Source: Haloterrigena sp. KLK7 | Lineage (GTDB): Archaea > Halobacteriota > Halobacteria > Halobacteriales > Natrialbaceae | DNA: 64,000 bases | NCBI RefSeq assembly: GCF_037914945.1 | Contig: NZ_CP149787.1 | Coordinates: 248,001 to 312,000 of the forward strand | Reading direction: 5' to 3' | Shown here: positions 18,131 to 25,407 of the stretch, piece after piece | Position numbering within the stretch: position 1 is the stretch's first letter | Layout: every line of letters begins with the position of its first letter | The notes under the pieces: generated by a model | The model's database searches: none | Told to the model about the DNA's origin: nothing | What the model saw: the letters and a program-made list of their open reading frames with translations, nothing else | Made by a program: the position numbers and the translations under genes

Positions 18131-18562
18131 GGATAAGTCCGTCTCAGTTCCCTCGCATGATCTGTCTAATACGGGACCGGCCTCTTAACAGTAGCTATTC
18201 ATATCCCATGAAAAACGACTAGGGTAGTAGAGGTGACCGGTAGCATACTCGTTTCTAGGACTAATACGCGGGAGTAGTAACCGCGGTAGAGCGCTCCAAC
18301 GGGCCGAGTACGGGCCCTCGCTGGAGAAGAGCGATCCAACGGTCCTCGTTCGATGACTCTCTCGATCTGAATGTATTCGAGCTACTAGCCTGAAAACAAA
18401 CTAGTTCTAACGTCGAAAGATACCGATTCGGAGCGAGTATGTCAAGAACGGTGTGTTCTAGAATCACAGTACGAGCGAATAAAACAAATAGTCGGAGGTA
18501 AGCGGAAATTATGCGTAGTGACCCGGGGATTTAACACGAACAGTTGCGAGGTGTAGGATGAT
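18131..18562. promoter_or_regulatory. Intergenic region between divergent genes, CTAG-containing
   Basis: 432 bases between the GT2 start (18130, minus) and the small zinc-finger gene (18563, plus). It has a run of CTAG sites (for example near 18213, 18255, 18384, 18407 and 18460) and an imperfect direct repeat, GAGCG(C/A)TCCAACGG, at about 18291 and 18328. The part near 18470-18530 is AT-rich and could hold the promoter of the zinc-finger gene. No ORF is supported. Confidence 0.45.
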
Positions 18563-18730
18563 ATGCAAGAGTCCGTAGGCGCGAACGTCGCCACACATCC
18601 GGTAGTCGATTCACTCGAGGGCACGAGCTGTACCTTCTGCGACGACGGGGAGCTCGAGCGCGGCGTCTATAAGGGCAAAACGGCCGTGATCTGCGATTCC
18701 TGTGAGACCCCCGGCGCACAGCTCTGGTAG
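18563..18730 (+). CDS. Small CxxC zinc-finger protein (HVO_A0556-like family)
   Basis: 55 residues. Two CxxC pairs, CTFC and CDSC, sit about 20 residues apart and would bind one zinc ion. The C-terminus, CDSCETPGAQLW, ends in the conserved G-A-Q-L-W that I associate with a haloarchaeal small zinc-finger family. The start is the ATG at 18563; another ATG five bases upstream is out of frame. Function is unknown; such proteins may bind nucleic acid or a partner protein. It stands alone, 134 bases before the epimerase. Confidence 0.8.
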   Translation: MQESVGANVATHPVVDSLEGTSCTFCDDGELERGVYKGKTAVICDSCETPGAQLW

Positions 18731-18864
18731 CGCCCGCCGACCGTCTCTTTTGTCGCGAACCCGGCGAACCGATCCCGACAGCGGTAGCACATCGCCGCGC
18801 GGGCACGCCTCGCGGCGCGCCGAAGACCGTAGCGTTCTCGTAGGTGGGACTCAGTCGTACTGAC

Positions 18865-19779
18865 ATGCAAAATCAGCGCATCCTCATCACGGGTGGGGCA
18901 GGCTTCATTGGTTCCAATCTGGCGAACGCGCTCGCCGACGAGAACGACGTCATCGCGATCGACGACGAGTACCTCGGGACGCCCGAGAACCTCGAGGCCG
19001 CCGTCGACTACCGCAACCGGAGCGTCCTCGAGGACGACCTCCCGACGGACGTCGACGTCGTCTTCCACCTCGCCGCGCTCTCGTCGTACGCGATGCACGA
19101 GGAAGACCCCACCACGGGGGCCCGCGTGAACGTCGAGGGCTTCGTCAACGTTGTCGATCAGGCCCGCCAGGACGGCTGTGAGACCGTCGTCTACGCCTCC
19201 ACCTCCTCGATCTACGGGAGCCAGACCGAGCCCTCCCCGGAGGACATGCCGGTCGCGGTCAACACCGGCTACGAGGCCTCCAAGCTGGCCCGCGAGCGCT
19301 ACGGCGAGTACTTCGCCAACCACTACGACATGGACGTCGCCGGGATGCGCTTCTTCTCGGTCTACCAGGGCTACGGCGGCGCCGAGGAACACAAGGGCGA
19401 GTACGCCAACGTGATCGCCCAGTTCGCCGATGACCTCGCCAGCGGCGACGCCCCGGTCCTCTACGGCGACGGCACCCAGACCCGCGACTTCACCCACGTC
19501 GACGACATCGTCCGCGGCCTCGAGCTCGCGGCCGACCACGAGCTCACCGGCGTCTACAACCTCGGCACCGGCGACGCCTACAGCTTCAACGAACTCGTCG
19601 GGATGCTCAACGAGGAACTCGGCACCGACATCGACCCCGAGTACGTCGAGAACCCGATTCCCGAGGATGTCTATGTTCATGACACGTGTGCGGACTCGAG
19701 CAAGATGCGCGAGGCGACCGGCTGGGAACCCGAGATCGACCTCGAGGAGGGCATCGAGCAGGTCTGCGAACCATATTGA
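18865..19779 (+). CDS. NAD-dependent sugar epimerase/dehydratase (SDR)
   Basis: 304 residues from the ATG at 18865 (an in-frame GTG at 18844 would add seven residues). The NAD loop GGAGFIGSNL is at residues 10-19; STSSIYG and Y136-x3-K140 in YEASK form the active site. GDGTQTRDFTHVDDIVRGLE is the usual NDP-sugar-binding region. The C-terminus VHDTCADSSKMREATGWEPE is nearly repeated by the orphan fragment at 22266-22373. It probably makes an NDP-sugar intermediate for surface glycans; the substrate is not identifiable. Confidence 0.9.
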   Translation: MQNQRILITGGAGFIGSNLANALADENDVIAIDDEYLGTPENLEAAVDYRNRSVLEDDLPTDVDVVFHLAALSSYAMHEEDPTTGARVNVEGFVNVVDQARQDGCETVVYASTSSIYGSQTEPSPEDMPVAVNTGYEASKLARERYGEYFANHYDMDVAGMRFFSVYQGYGGAEEHKGEYANVIAQFADDLASGDAPVLYGDGTQTRDFTHVDDIVRGLELAADHELTGVYNLGTGDAYSFNELVGMLNEELGTDIDPEYVENPIPEDVYVHDTCADSSKMREATGWEPEIDLEEGIEQVCEPY

Positions 19780-19834
19780 TAGTAGGATAGACGGACTGCA
19801 GATGGTCTAAGTCGACTTTCAGAGTAATTGTCCA

Positions 19835-20127
19835 TCAGCGTTCGTTGCTGTAGTGGTTCTGAAAGAACAGATTGGCGTATTCCCTCCAATTCGACAGTAG
19901 GTCTCGTCGAGCGTCTTCGTACGTGTAGCTCTGACCAAGCCAGTCTTTTCGCTGATCAGGTTCGTACAGACGGTCGAAATGTGGTTCACCGTGTTCTGTG
20001 TCGATCCGAGCGACTTCGACGTGGCTTCCGTAGACTCGTCGGGATCGGGCTCGACGAAAATCGTCGCGAAAAAGTCTCGTCCGCCGTGTGGAGGGAGATT
20101 GAGCGTACGGAGTTTATCCGTTAGTAC
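19835..20127 (-). pseudogene. Broken partner gene of the wHTH protein
   Basis: Directly after the wHTH gene on the minus strand one frame reads VLTDKLRTLNLPPHGGRDFF and FATIFVEPDPDEST. A second frame then continues as HVEVARIDTEHGEPHFDRLY and DWLGQSYTYEDARRDLLSNW, to a stop at 19835-19837. The two halves join if a frameshift is placed near 20024-20030. No start codon is clear; the frame overlaps the wHTH 3' end. The pairing of a small wHTH gene with this protein resembles a toxin-antitoxin or regulator-effector pair. I do not recognise the family with certainty. Confidence 0.6.
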
Positions 20128-20498
20128 ACGACGGGCTCGATGACGACGTGGTCGTGTTTCAGAACGGGGCGTTTCGGGGCACCGTCTCCTCCGCCTTCGT
20201 ACTCGACAATATCGAGTTCAGCGAGTCGACGGAGATCCTTACTGACCGCACCCTTATCACGATCTAGTCGGCGAGCGAGATCGCTAACTGATTCGACATC
20301 CGCTCCGTGGCGCTCAAGATGCTGAACGAGCACGAGGCGACTATCGGTGAGGACATCGCGGCCGTTCTCTCGTCGGAGGAGGAGTAGGTCCGTATACCCT
20401 TGCGCATTGAGATCAGACGTGAACTTGTCCTGTCGGAGCAGACGTTCGGCTATGCGATCATCCGATGGACCGCCAGCATCGGAATTGGATCTTGACAT
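20121..20498 (-). CDS. Small winged-HTH DNA-binding protein
   Basis: 125 residues. The HTH lies at about residues 70-93 (VSDLARRLDRDKGAVSKDLR) followed by a wing (LDIVEYEGG...KRPVLKHDHVVIEP), in the MarR/ArsR-like manner. The N-terminal half is helical and charged. The ATG at 20498 gives a compact protein. It precedes a broken partner gene with which it overlaps, so it may be the surviving antitoxin-like or regulatory half of a pair. The target site is unknown. Confidence 0.75.
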   Translation of the reverse strand: MSRSNSDAGGPSDDRIAERLLRQDKFTSDLNAQGYTDLLLLRRENGRDVLTDSRLVLVQHLERHGADVESVSDLARRLDRDKGAVSKDLRRLAELDIVEYEGGGDGAPKRPVLKHDHVVIEPVVY

Positions 20499-20628
20499 GC
20501 CGTGTCCTATGACCTCAACGGTTATAGACCTGCAGGCACACTAGCTGGGACTGCCGAGATTACTCGGTCGACTACTTCCGGTCAGCGGCGGACACGACGA
20601 GCGCAACTACCTAAAACAGCGAGAGTCC

Positions 20629-20691
20629 CGCCGTTTACGGCGTTGGCGAGAGCGGAGCTCTCGTTCGCACATCAGAACGCGAAGCGTTCTG
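20629..20691. repeat. Three consecutive stem-loops, possible left end of the TnpB element
   Basis: Stems are CGCCG/CGGCG with loop TTTA (20629-20642), CGAGAGC/GCTCTCG with loop GGA (20647-20663), and an 8-bp perfect stem CAGAACGC/GCGTTCTG with loop GAA (20673-20691). The first resembles the right-end hairpin of the element. They lie just past the stop of the small minus-strand ORF, so a terminator role for that gene is another possibility. The remaining 20499-20628 shows no gene. Confidence 0.55.
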
Positions 20692-20734
20692 AGGACGGGC
20701 GTGAATCGCGTCACTCGACGACGCGAACCACCGG

Positions 20735-20875
20735 TTACTCCCCGGCCGGAGTCTCCAAGTCGTCGGCGGCGTGGATCAACATCCCGCGCCACGTCAGACC
20801 GTGTTCGTTTTTCACGCGTTTGATGCGCTCGTACTGTTCATCGTCGGGTACTTCGATGTTAACGTAGTTCGACAC
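20735..20875 (-). CDS. Small divergent ORF of the TnpB element (ribbon-helix-helix-like)
   Basis: 46 residues, starting at a GTG (20875): VSNYVNIEVPDDEQYERIKR then VKNEHGLTWRGMLIHAADDL and a short tail. The layout of a short beta strand (YVNIEVP) followed by two helices looks like a ribbon-helix-helix DNA-binding fold. It is divergent from tnpB with 56 bases between the two starts, so both promoters overlap. Small ORFs of this sort accompany many haloarchaeal IS1341-type tnpB genes. I infer a repressor of tnpB or of the guide RNA. No ATG is available in frame, so the start is the least certain point. Confidence 0.7.
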   Translation of the reverse strand: MSNYVNIEVPDDEQYERIKRVKNEHGLTWRGMLIHAADDLETPAGE

Positions 20876-20931
20876 AGTATCTACGATAATCCGTAGGTTT
20901 ACGTTAGTTACGCTCGTATACAGAAGTAGCG

Positions 20932-22212
20932 ATGAAGCGCACCAACGAATTCGAAGTAGTTCCCCAGTCCGACGCGGACGAGGAGTTGCTTCGGCGCCTG
21001 TTGGACGCTTCAGCCGCCCTCTGGAACGAGATCAACTACGAACGGCGAACGAACTTCGAGAACCCGGACGGCGACGTTTGGGAGATCGACGAGTACCGCG
21101 GTCGGTATGGCGGTACTATCGGTGCGTCGACCGTTCAACAAATCGAACGCAAGAATCGCGAAGCGTGGCGCTCGTTTTTCGCACTCCGAGAGAAGGGCGA
21201 AGCCAACGGCAAGCCCGGCTTCTGGGGCAACCAAGACGAGGGCCGCAACCTGCGGACGTACATCCGGAACACATCATACTCGGTCGAGTGGGGCGAATAC
21301 TCCCGACTCGAGATACTCGTTGGCCAGGACCTGAAAGAAGAGTACGGTCTTGGATACCGCGAGCGGCTTCGGCTCGAAGTTCGTGGCGAGCCGAACTGGA
21401 AAGGGTACGAGAAACAGGGCCGGTTGAAACTGTACTACGACGAGCGTTCGGACCAATTCAGGGCCTTTCAGCCAGTCACAATCGGCAATTCTCGACTGGC
21501 ACAACCACTGGCGGACGAATCCGCCGCCCTGGATATCGGTGCGAACAATATCGTCGCCTGTACGACCACGACCGGAGAGCAGTACCTGTACGAAGGACGC
21601 GACCTGTTCGAACGGTTCCGCGAGACCACACAACGGATTGCCGAACTCCAGTCGAAACTCGGGGACGGCCGGTACAGTTCGAAACGGATCGATCGGCTGT
21701 CCCGACGTCGGACGCGACGGCGCGACCACGCGATGGACGCGCTCGTTCGCGACTTGATCGGCCGACTGTACGACGGGGGTGTTTCGACGGTGTACGTCGG
21801 CGACCTTACGGACGTCCTCGAGACGCACTGGTCGGTTCGGACCAACGCCAAGCTGCACAACTTTTGGGCGTTCCGCCGGTTCGTCGAGCGACTCTCGTGT
21901 ACGGCCGAAGAGTTCGGTATCACCGTCGAAGTTCGAACAGAAGCGTGGACTTCGAAAACGTGTCCGAACTGCGGTTCGACTAAGGACACAACACGCCACC
22001 AGGACACGCTTACCTGTCTCTGCGGCTTCGAAGGTCACGCGGACCTCACGGCAAGCGAGATGTTCCTAAGGCGGCACGAAACGGTAGCACGGCCGATGGC
22101 ACGGCCCGTGTGCCTCAAGTGGGACAGTCACGAATGGCTGGAGTCACCACACTCTCCCCGTCCCAACGAGGAGTACACGAACCCGCAAGTTGCCTCCGTG
22201 GACTCGGCATAG
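20932..22212 (+). CDS. tnpB: TnpB RNA-guided nuclease-family protein (IS1341 type)
   Basis: 426 residues. The N-terminal half (1-190) is the REC/WED-like region. The RuvC core starts with D201 (AALDIGANN), the third acidic residue is D371 ([10 protein letters not shown]), and a zinc finger is formed by C344, C347, C362 and C364 (CPNCG...CLCG). At the RuvC-II position, where most TnpB proteins have E in an E-D-L motif, this protein reads V-G-D-L (G290-D291), with E297 nearby. Active family members use an RNA copied from their own 3' end to cut DNA and keep the transposon in the genome. The gene is intact. Its 3' end runs into the hairpins of the right end. Confidence 0.88.
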   Translation: MKRTNEFEVVPQSDADEELLRRLLDASAALWNEINYERRTNFENPDGDVWEIDEYRGRYGGTIGASTVQQIERKNREAWRSFFALREKGEANGKPGFWGNQDEGRNLRTYIRNTSYSVEWGEYSRLEILVGQDLKEEYGLGYRERLRLEVRGEPNWKGYEKQGRLKLYYDERSDQFRAFQPVTIGNSRLAQPLADESAALDIGANNIVACTTTTGEQYLYEGRDLFERFRETTQRIAELQSKLGDGRYSSKRIDRLSRRRTRRRDHAMDALVRDLIGRLYDGGVSTVYVGDLTDVLETHWSVRTNAKLHNFWAFRRFVERLSCTAEEFGITVEVRTEAWTSKTCPNCGSTKDTTRHQDTLTCLCGFEGHADLTASEMFLRRHETVARPMARPVCLKWDSHEWLESPHSPRPNEEYTNPQVASVDSA

Positions 22213-22264
22213 CCGAGACTCCCAGCGCGAGGAAACCCCGGCGTTCACGCCGGGGAGGATGTCA
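22203..22264 (+). ncRNA. Likely 3' scaffold of the TnpB guide RNA and right end of the element
   Basis: Two hairpins follow one another: CTCGGC/GCCGAG around the tnpB stop codon (22203-22217), and an 8-bp perfect stem CCCCGGCG/CGCCGGGG with loop TTCA (22236-22255). The end GAGGATGTCA closes at 22264. In characterised TnpB systems the guide is the 16-20 nt just past this end; here it would begin at about 22265 (TGTCCACGACACC...). The boundary is supported by the copy at 50554-50583. Expression is not shown by sequence. Confidence 0.6.
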
Positions 22265-22265
22265 T

Positions 22266-22373
22266 GTCCACGACACCTGCGCCGACTCGAGCAAGATGCG
22301 CGAGGAAACGGGCTGGGAACCCCAGATCTCCCTCGAGGAGGGGATCACACAGGGCTGCGCGCCGGACACGTAA
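22266..22373 (+). pseudogene. C-terminal remnant of a second SDR epimerase
   Basis: From the element's right end the frame reads VHDTCADSSKMREETGWEPQ and ISLEEGITQGCAPDT, then stops. This matches the last 35 residues of the epimerase at 18865-19779 with a few substitutions. The 5' part of this copy is missing: the sequence to the left of the TnpB element is unrelated. So a paralogous epimerase was cut by the insertion and then lost its front by deletion or rearrangement. Confidence 0.85.
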
Positions 22374-22583
22374 CACGGCGACTGCTCGCCGTTGCCGGCC
22401 GCGCTGGCGACCAGACCCGTCGGTCACACGCCACTGTGTCCTCGGATCGCTCGAGCCACTCGAGACGCGCGTGCACGCGCGCGATCCACCCGGCCGAGAC
22501 CCGCGACCCGCTTGCACAGCCACTTGAATCGTGCACAGAGACACCCCAAACGTTATTCCGAATACATTCTATATCATGAGTGA

Positions 22584-22739
22584 ATGGGAAACCAGATACT
22601 CTCGTGGCTCTGTAGACTCGTGGTGGGACTCGGCTGCTTCGTGGGGAGTCTCCTCGCCGTCGCGACGGTCGCCGGCGCGGCGATCGGCCGGCCGAAGCCG
22701 GCCCGCCGACGGGAGAGACGCGATCGCGTCCCGCGTTAG
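22584..22739 (+). CDS. Small membrane protein (hypothetical)
   Basis: 51 residues with one hydrophobic helix at about residues 11-35 (LVVGLGCFVGSLLAVATVAG) and a strongly basic tail (RRRERRDRVPR), as expected for one membrane span with a cytoplasmic C-terminus. An AT-rich stretch (ATACATTCTATATC, 22562-22575) lies just upstream and could hold the TATA box. The ATG at 22576 is in another frame. No family is recognised. Moderate support only. Confidence 0.45.
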   Translation: MGNQILSWLCRLVVGLGCFVGSLLAVATVAGAAIGRPKPARRRERRDRVPR

Positions 22740-22833
22740 TCCCGGCCCGACCGCCAGTCGACGCCGCGTATCGCTCGCGGCCCCGCGACGGACGACCGGC
22801 TCCCGGTCGCTCGAGCCGCCGCTCTACCGCTGC

Positions 22834-23067
22834 TCACTCGAGCCATTCGCTCGTGAACCCGGCGATCGCCTCGAGCGTCGTGAGCGCGGCCAGTGCCACG
22901 AGCACGGCCGCGAGTAGCGACCCGGTGGTGACGTAGGCGACGAGCCCCCAGAGGAGCGACGCCACCGCCGCCGCCCCGCCCGGTGACCCCGGTGGGGCCA
23001 GTCGATCGCGGTCGTCGGACTCGTCCCGGCTCGGGTCACGGTCGCGTACGGGCTGCTCGTCGACCAT
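22834..23067 (-). CDS. Small two-helix membrane protein (hypothetical)
   Basis: 77 residues from the ATG at 23067: a charged N-terminus of about 30 residues and then two hydrophobic helices (AAAVASLLWGLVAYVTTGSL and AAVLVALAALTTLEAIAGF). The frame is open further upstream, but that part looks like random high-GC sequence. No family is recognised. It stands alone and converges with the small membrane gene at 22584. Confidence 0.6.
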   Translation of the reverse strand: MVDEQPVRDRDPSRDESDDRDRLAPPGSPGGAAAVASLLWGLVAYVTTGSLLAAVLVALAALTTLEAIAGFTSEWLE

Positions 23068-23283
23068 ACCGAAGGGTTCCAGCGCCACGCCAATGGCTCT
23101 GTGCTTGCGCGTCCGGTCGGCACCGCCGCGACGACGGGCGCGCTGCGCGGACACTCGAGTCGAGTCCGACCAGTCGGCTGACGGAATCCGGCAGCACCAC
23201 GCCTGGCCGCTCGAAAAGACGGGGAAGTGCTGAGACGTGTGGCCGGCGGAGGTCGACACACTGATTGCGCTGTGAGCTAGCCA

Positions 23284-23353
23284 GCGAATGTGGGCCGTGT
23301 CGCTTGACGCACCGTTGTCGATCGACACACCACCCGACACGGCCCACGTTCGC
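23284..23353. repeat. 19-bp inverted repeat with a palindrome in its loop
   Basis: Left arm GCGAATGTGGGCCGTGTCG (23284-23302) and right arm CGACACGGCCCACGTTCGC (23335-23353) pair in 18 of 19 positions. The loop holds the palindrome TGTCGATCGACA near 23322-23333. Transcribed, it would form a strong hairpin; as DNA it looks like the inverted ends of a very short non-autonomous element or a cruciform-forming site. Confidence 0.75.
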
Positions 23354-23872
23354 GGTCCCGGGGGCGACTGACCTCCGCACGTGCCGGTACGCTTCTGTCG
23401 TGGATAGTCGTTCTGCCAAGACTATTTGGTGACAACGAGTCTCGTGACCGGCTAGGTGTCAGTGACTGCTCGACCCGAGAGCGCGAGTGGCGCGAGCGCG
23501 CGACGAGTCGATGCGCGGGCGGTGAGCGGTCAAAGAAAGTGGGGGTGTCCGGACACTCGCGGGGTCGCCGCACACCGCCGCTGCCCGCGAAGGGGCACCG
23601 CGGTGTGTCACAGGAGCTCATTCCCACCACGTTCGCCCGCGAGTGTGCCAGATAATATCACACACTAACGGAAAAACGATTCCCTTGAGATGTTGAACCG
23701 TTGGAGCGTCCGCCCGCCGCGATCCCCTCGAACTCGCCCGGTCACCAGGCAGCCCGAGTCGGGGACGTCACCGCGGTTGACACCCTCGAGAGCGGCGCCA
23801 CGGGCCGCGTCGATGACCCACCGCTGGCCGTCCCGTCGAGCCGCGTGGACGTCGCGAGACTGACGCGTACGG

Positions 23873-23900
23873 CTTACCCTTGCAGGGTTGACAGTTACGC
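23873..23900 (+). promoter_or_regulatory. Upstream motif with CCCTTGCAGGG core, shared with 60157-60184
   Basis: 28 bases with the inverted repeat ACCCT-TGC-AGGGT lie 47 bases before the ATG at 23947. A 22-of-28 match lies upstream of the F420 oxidoreductase gene at 60210, in the same orientation. A shared operator or promoter element is inferred. Confidence 0.4.
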
Positions 23901-23946
23901 CGCTCCGCGACGCACGCTCATCGGTCTCGTCGAGAGCCCCATTCCC

Positions 23947-24741
23947 ATGGCCCCCGCGATCGTCCACTTCCTCGTCGGCGCGTCGCTACTGCTCGTCCTC
24001 GCGACACCGGTCGCGTTCCGCGACGAGCGCGTCCGGCGGGCAGGGCTGTGGCTCGTCGTCGCGGGCGGTATCTGGGGGCTGGGGCCGGATCTCCACAACG
24101 TCGCGCCGGTGTTCGAATCGTCCCTCCGTGCGCTGCACGACTCGCTGTGGGCGACCGCGTTCGCCTTCCACTACGCGTTCGACAGTCAGGCTGTCCGAGC
24201 GCGTCCCCTCGCGGGGACCGCCGCATCGATCTGCCTGTTTTGCCTCGCCGTCGGCGGCTTCGAGACGGCCGATCGGGCCGACCCGGAGCGGTCTCGACTC
24301 GTGCGCCGGCTCGTCTCGCGGCTCGGGATCCCCGTCGCGGCCCTGCTCGCAGCCGCGACCGTCGGCGTGATGCTGGCCGCGACCGGGCGCTTCGCGGCCG
24401 CGGCCGCACTGGTCGGTGTCCACGGGACACTCGCCAGCATGGTGTTGCTGCTCGTCGCGGGCGTCGCGGGGAGTGTCGCCGTCGCGGTGGCCGTCCCCGA
24501 CCGGCACGCACGCCAGCCGGTCGTCGGCTCGCTGCTCGGGCTCCAGCTGGGGCTCGTCGCCTGGGTACTAGGAATCGTCCTCGTCCTCCCGCTCTGGGCG
24601 CGGGTCGTCCGCGAGGCATCCCCGCCGGTGCCGCTCGTCGACTGGCCGAGCCTGGTCGCGCTCGCGGTCGCCGGGGCGCTGGTCGGCGCCTGCGTCACGA
24701 CGGTGCGTCGGATCGCCCTGCCGACGCCAGCGGATCGCTGA
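23947..24741 (+). CDS. Integral membrane protein (hypothetical)
   Basis: 264 residues from the ATG at 23947; the upstream part of the frame lacks a membrane pattern and is excluded. About seven hydrophobic helices, for example HFLVGASLLLVLATPVAF near the N-terminus, LWLVVAGGIWGLGPDLHN, GIPVAALLAAATVGVMLAAT and SLVALAVAGALVGACVTTV at the end. The GLGPDLHNVAP loop between the second and third helices has polar residues that could bind metal or ligand. A DUF-type membrane hydrolase is possible. No family is assigned. It stands alone behind the 28-bp motif at 23873. Confidence 0.7.
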   Translation: MAPAIVHFLVGASLLLVLATPVAFRDERVRRAGLWLVVAGGIWGLGPDLHNVAPVFESSLRALHDSLWATAFAFHYAFDSQAVRARPLAGTAASICLFCLAVGGFETADRADPERSRLVRRLVSRLGIPVAALLAAATVGVMLAATGRFAAAAALVGVHGTLASMVLLLVAGVAGSVAVAVAVPDRHARQPVVGSLLGLQLGLVAWVLGIVLVLPLWARVVREASPPVPLVDWPSLVALAVAGALVGACVTTVRRIALPTPADR

Positions 24742-24943
24742 CCGGACACGCGACTCGAGAGCGTCGATCACCGAGCAGAATCCGCAACCCGACGCCTCGA
24801 GGCGGCCGTGTCGCAGCTGATCGGTCTCGAAGCGGCCACACCCGTCGCCGCGCCGTCGGTCACTGCCCGCGCCCCGGTGTCGGCTGCGAGGCGACTGACA
24901 GCTCACGCCCCCAGCCGGATGCGACCGCGGCCGACCCGTCGGC

Positions 24944-25078
24944 TCAGGTGTCCGAAGGCGGAATGTTCGCTCCGCAGGCGGTACAGATATTCGGTTGCCA
25001 CGGAACGGTCTCTTTAATGGATGTCTCGTCGCCACACTCCGGACAGACAGCGGTCAGTTGCTCCAGGTTCTCCCCCAT
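24944..25078 (-). CDS. Small zinc-ribbon protein
   Basis: 44 residues: MGENLEQLTAVCPECGDETS, then IKETVPWQPNICTACGANIP and a short tail. The two knuckles CPECG and CTACG lie 17 residues apart and form a zinc ribbon. The ATG at 25078 has an AT-rich region (ATATTATATTTATCG, 25118-25132) upstream on its own strand that can serve as promoter. Haloarchaea carry many such one-domain zinc proteins, some with roles in motility, biofilm or transcription; the role of this one is unknown. Confidence 0.8.
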   Translation of the reverse strand: MGENLEQLTAVCPECGDETSIKETVPWQPNICTACGANIPPSDT

Positions 25079-25407
25079 ACTGACCAGTTAGTATAAGACC
25101 CCATGAATGTTTCTAATATTATATTTATCGCCACAGGGGAGTTAGAGCATCCACAGACGCCCATAATAGAGGACAGAGCTGTCGTAATCAGAAGGAGTTT
25201 GCAGTCCGAAAACTCCGAACGGAGGTTCCAACGCCCGGGATTGGAATCGCCGAGGTAATTCGCAGTTATGACGCTCCGCCAGTCCAGTTGCACGTGACAC
25301 AACCGAGCGCGAAATCGCACGACGTATCGATGGTATTCTCGCAAGTCGGGTTAGGTGGACCCAAACTATGGCCGAGGGGGCGGATGTAACGAGCAACCCA
25401 TCCGAGC
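25079..25407. other. Intergenic region with AT-rich promoter segment
   Basis: 329 bases between the zinc-ribbon gene (minus) and the ABC ATPase (plus). The first 60 bases are AT-rich and probably hold the zinc-ribbon promoter. The rest has open frames on the minus strand without family content. No repeat or RNA gene seen. Confidence 0.45.

Larger units (their letters stand above)
20629..22264 (+). mobile_element. IS200/IS605-type (IS1341-like) TnpB element without TnpA
   Basis: The segment contains a cluster of three hairpins (20629-20691), a small divergent ORF (20735-20875), tnpB (20932-22212) and a right-end hairpin followed by GAGGATGTCA (22236-22264). No Y1 transposase (TnpA) is present, so the element cannot move by itself. 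The right boundary is supported by the abrupt start of an unrelated epimerase fragment at 22266 and by the near-identical hairpin plus GGATGTCA at 50554-50583. The left boundary is approximate. Confidence 0.75.
23068..23946. other. Long non-coding stretch with an inverted repeat
   Basis: About 880 bases without a supported gene. It contains the 19-bp inverted repeat at 23284-23353 and the upstream motif at 23873-23900. Several frames are open on both strands but have no family-like content or start context. One minus-strand frame near 23800-23860 reads somewhat protein-like (QRWVIDAARGAALEGVNRGD), so an eroded gene cannot be excluded. Confidence 0.5.

Noticed and set aside
23701-23946. N-terminal extension of the membrane protein at 23947
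   Set aside because: 82 extra residues lack structure and contain the putative promoter motif; the membrane pattern starts at 23947.
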